From: Actinomycetes bacterium
GTDB lineage: Bacteria > Actinomycetota > Actinomycetes > Propionibacteriales > Nocardioidaceae
DNA: 31,125 nt
Assembly (NCBI GenBank): GCA_023417775.1
Contig: JAEZEJ010000073.1
Span: 1-31,125 of the forward strand
Reading direction: 5' to 3'
A program made the position numbers and the translations under genes. The notes beneath the pieces are model-generated. The model was not told the DNA's origin, ran no database searches, and saw only the letters and a program-made list of their open reading frames with translations. Numbering within the stretch: the stretch's first letter is position 1; every line of letters begins with the position of its first letter. Below are positions 28,992 to 31,125 of the stretch, piece after piece.

Positions 28992-29962
28992 GAGGCCTCC
29001 TTGAGGACGTGCTCGATCGCCTCCGTGACCGTGGCCGGGTCCTCGAACATCATCATGTGCCCGGCGTCCTCGATGGTGACCAGCTCGGCGCCGTCGATAT
29101 GACGCGCGAGCCAGCGGCTGTGCGAGAACGGCGTGAGCACATCGCGCGTGCCGCCCACCACGACGGTCGGAACCTGCGCGAGGGCCGAGAATCCCTCGCC
29201 GAGGTCCAGATCGAGGAAGTTGGGGTAGAAGTTCACGATGACCCGCGACGGCGCGCGCAGGATCATCTCATTGGAGACATCGGCAGCGGTCTCCGAGGCA
29301 TTCGGCCCGAGAGCCCAGCGCTTGATCACCGAGAAGCTGTTGAACTCGCGGCCCCAGTCGAGCACCGGCGTGGTCACCCGCATGAGCGCCGCGATGTAGC
29401 GCAGTGCCGGACTCTTGCGCATCAGCTTGCCGCCGCTCGTCCCGATGAGGACGACCCCGGCGACCCGCTCATCGAAGGTCTCGCGGTAGCGCGCCGCGAA
29501 GCGCATGATCGCCATCCCGCCCATCGAGTGCCCCACCAGTACGACGCGGGAGTCCGCCGCGAGGCTCTCCAGCACCGTCAGGAGATCGTCCGCGAGATCG
29601 TCGAGGGACGAATTGGCCGCCGTCGTCACCCCGGAGCGGCCGTGGGAACGCAGATCGCAGAAGATCATGCGGGCCCGTCCGCGGAGCGCGAGCCGCTGAT
29701 AGTGCCAGGTGTCGAGATCGCACATCCAGCCGTGCAGGAAGACGATCGTCGGCTCCGGGCCGGGATCGACCTCGACGTGCAGCGGGACGTCATCGTGGGC
29801 CGCCAGGTAGTGCGAGCCGGCGTGCACCGAGCCGAAGGGCGTCTCATCACCCCGCCGCTCCAGTCTGCGCTGCGCCGACAGGTTCTTGAAGACGGTGGCC
29901 GCGACGCCGGCGGCGGCGAAGGCACCCGCCGTCGCCGCGGCGCGTGTCACGTGCTTTCTCAT
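28988..29962 (-). CDS. Alpha/beta hydrolase, membrane-anchored or exported
   Basis: 324 residues. An N-terminal Ala-rich hydrophobic stretch (about 8-25, TRAAATAGAFAAAGVAATVF) may anchor or export it. The alpha/beta-hydrolase fold follows, with oxyanion region VFLHGWMCDLDTWHYQ, nucleophile elbow VLVGHSMGGMAIM, a late acid near DVLTPFSHSRWLARHI and catalytic His in IEDAGHMMMFEDP. It is a serine hydrolase of the esterase/lipase/peroxidase-like group; the substrate is unknown. Many actinobacteria carry such a gene between alr and tsaE. Its ATG overlaps the alr stop (ATGA). Confidence 0.88.
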   Translation of the reverse strand: MRKHVTRAAATAGAFAAAGVAATVFKNLSAQRRLERRGDETPFGSVHAGSHYLAAHDDVPLHVEVDPGPEPTIVFLHGWMCDLDTWHYQRLALRGRARMIFCDLRSHGRSGVTTAANSSLDDLADDLLTVLESLAADSRVVLVGHSMGGMAIMRFAARYRETFDERVAGVVLIGTSGGKLMRKSPALRYIAALMRVTTPVLDWGREFNSFSVIKRWALGPNASETAADVSNEMILRAPSRVIVNFYPNFLDLDLGEGFSALAQVPTVVVGGTRDVLTPFSHSRWLARHIDGAELVTIEDAGHMMMFEDPATVTEAIEHVLKEAS

Positions 29963-31080
29963 CGCTCTCCTCGATAGATGCGGGTCCATCGGCCGGCCAG
30001 CCGGGTGACGATCTCGTAGCCGATCGTTCCCGCGGCCTGCGCCCACTCCCCCGCCGTGGGCTCGCCGTCGTCCCCGGGCCCGAAGACCGTCACCAGATCT
30101 CCCCGGCGAGCGGGCAGCTCCCCCAGGTCGATCACACACTGGTCCATACAGATGGTTCCACGCACCGGCACCCGCCGACCCGCGTACCCCATCTCGGCGC
30201 GGTTCGACGCGGTCCGGTGGATGCCCTCGCCATAGCCGACCGGCACCAGGCCGAGCCGCGTGGGCTCGGGGGCGGTCCAGCGGAAACCGTAGGAGACCCG
30301 CGCCCCGGCGGGGACCTCCTTGACGTGCGCGAGGCGTGCTCGCGCGGTGAGCACCGGTCGGAGTCCGCTGAATCGCACGGCGGGATCCGGGTCGATGCCA
30401 TAGGACGCGATGCCCACCCGCACGAGGTCGAGGTGGGCGCTCGGCCGGGTCAGGATGCCGGCCGAGTTCGACAGATGCCGCAGGCCCGGCTCGATGCCCG
30501 CGGGCCGCAGCTCCTCCACAGCCGCCAGGAACACGGCCTCCTGCTCGGCGGTGGCGGGGTGGTCCGGCTCGTCGGCGCAGGCGAAATGGGACCACACCCC
30601 GGTGATCTCGACCCGTCCCGCGCTCTGGGCCCGGGCGGCGGCCCTCACGAGGGCTGTCCAGTCCGCTCCGAAGCGTGCCCCGTTGCGGGACAGACCGGTG
30701 TCCACCTTGAGCTGTACCCGCGGGCGTGAGGGAGCCGCCGCGAGGATCTCCTCGAGCTGTTCGTCCGAGGAGGCCGTGACCTCGACTCCGGCCTCGGCCA
30801 GCTCGCCGAAGGGAGCACCGGGAGTGGCCAGCCAGCACAGCAACGGTCCCTCGTCACCGGCGCGGCGCAGGGTCAGCGCCTCCTCGGGGGTGGCGACACC
30901 GAGCCAGTCCGCCCCGGCCTCACGGGCCGCCCGCGCGATCGGCTGCATGCCGTGCCCATAGCCGTTGGCCTTGACGACGGCCAGCTGCTGGGCACCGGGC
31001 GCGAGTCCGCGCAGCACCCGCAGGTTCTCGCGGTAGGCGTCGAGATCGACGACCAGCTCGGCCGCCGCCGGCCCGCTCAT
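29959..31080 (-). CDS. alr: Alanine racemase
   Basis: 373-residue PLP enzyme that converts L- to D-alanine for peptidoglycan. The PLP lysine is Lys37 in VVKANGYGHG. The family motifs GVATPEEAL, HFACADEPD and RVGIASYGIDP follow in order, and the C-terminal beta domain has RVSYGFRW, VGYGEGIHR and GTICMDQCVIDLG. Length is normal. The ATG at 31080 overlaps the TGA of a further upstream gene (ATGA), and its own stop overlaps the hydrolase gene, so it sits inside a long translationally coupled operon. Confidence 0.96.
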   Translation of the reverse strand: MSGPAAAELVVDLDAYRENLRVLRGLAPGAQQLAVVKANGYGHGMQPIARAAREAGADWLGVATPEEALTLRRAGDEGPLLCWLATPGAPFGELAEAGVEVTASSDEQLEEILAAAPSRPRVQLKVDTGLSRNGARFGADWTALVRAAARAQSAGRVEITGVWSHFACADEPDHPATAEQEAVFLAAVEELRPAGIEPGLRHLSNSAGILTRPSAHLDLVRVGIASYGIDPDPAVRFSGLRPVLTARARLAHVKEVPAGARVSYGFRWTAPEPTRLGLVPVGYGEGIHRTASNRAEMGYAGRRVPVRGTICMDQCVIDLGELPARRGDLVTVFGPGDDGEPTAGEWAQAAGTIGYEIVTRLAGRWTRIYRGER

Positions 31081-31125
31081 CGGGCTGCCGCCGGTGCGAG
31101 GAAGTCGCCGAGCACGGCGGGCAGC
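31077..31125 (-). CDS. 3' end of an unidentified gene upstream of alr (partial)
   Basis: Only the last 15 codons are inside the window, ending LPAVLGDFLAPAAAR before a TGA that overlaps the alr ATG. In actinobacteria the gene before alr is often nnrD/nnrE (NAD(P)H-hydrate repair), but 15 residues are too few to tell. Confidence 0.55.
   Translation of the reverse strand, partial: LPAVLGDFLAPAAAR

Noticed and set aside
28988..30838. Long N-terminal extension of the hydrolase frame over alr
   Set aside because: The extension is antiphase to alr, has biased Arg/Gly/Ala composition and no domain. The ATG at 29962 overlapping the alr stop is the natural start.

Overview
The window is a 31 kb stretch of very GC-rich chromosome from an actinobacterium, most likely order Mycobacteriales. 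The evidence is a groES-groEL operon under two CIRCE-type operators, an FprB-type ferredoxin/ferredoxin reductase next to AurF-like diiron proteins (as in Mycobacterium tuberculosis), a GNAT-TsaE fusion, dense operons joined by ATGA overlaps, and several starts that look leaderless. The genus cannot be fixed from the sequence alone. There are no tRNA, rRNA, IS, phage or CRISPR features. The content is mostly core metabolism, and the unusual material lies between the genes.

Layout. 45-4735 (minus): a complete BmpA/PnrA-type nucleoside ABC importer (lipoprotein, double ATPase, two permeases). 5074-8501 (minus): guaB (IMP dehydrogenase), a 12-TM MFS exporter and a TetR regulator. The regulator is divergent from a 14-TM DHA2 MFS exporter (8588-9979) that it probably controls. 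10155-10892: an SDR reductase. 10927-14457 (minus): two paralogous AurF-like diiron oxygenases plus FprB, a likely monooxygenase and electron-supply unit. 14529-16835 (minus): a short UvrA-like ABC protein. 16969-18950 (minus): groES-groEL. 19251-21190 (plus): a partner-switching module (GAF-PP2C phosphatase, STAS antagonist, HATPase kinase). Then a THUMP-like methyltransferase and a membrane protein. 23193-31125 (minus): tsaD, plsC, then a tight operon reading alr, alpha/beta hydrolase, GNAT-TsaE, tsaB, rimI, VTT-like membrane protein, DUF5709-like protein and HAD phosphatase. tsaB, tsaD and tsaE together supply the t6A37 tRNA-modification machinery.

Most unusual signals. (1) At three same-strand gene junctions (2059-2145, 6582-6686, 28947-28991) the upstream stop overlaps the start of a mini-ORF beginning M-[S/T]-E-R. 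Each mini-ORF stays open and ends in a TGA overlapping the ATG of the next gene. Two of the junctions have 10-bp direct repeats at their edges, and one carries a 66-bp palindrome. This looks like a repeat that inserts at coupled start/stop sites and keeps the coupling. (2) A 166-nt imperfect hairpin at 25189-25354, in which nearly all non-Watson-Crick positions in the stems are G-U only if the plus strand is transcribed. (3) A three-copy repeat at 24308-24390 able to form alternative hairpins, related to the guaB palindrome. (4) Gene-conversion-like identity tracts and a conserved promoter block in the two diiron genes.
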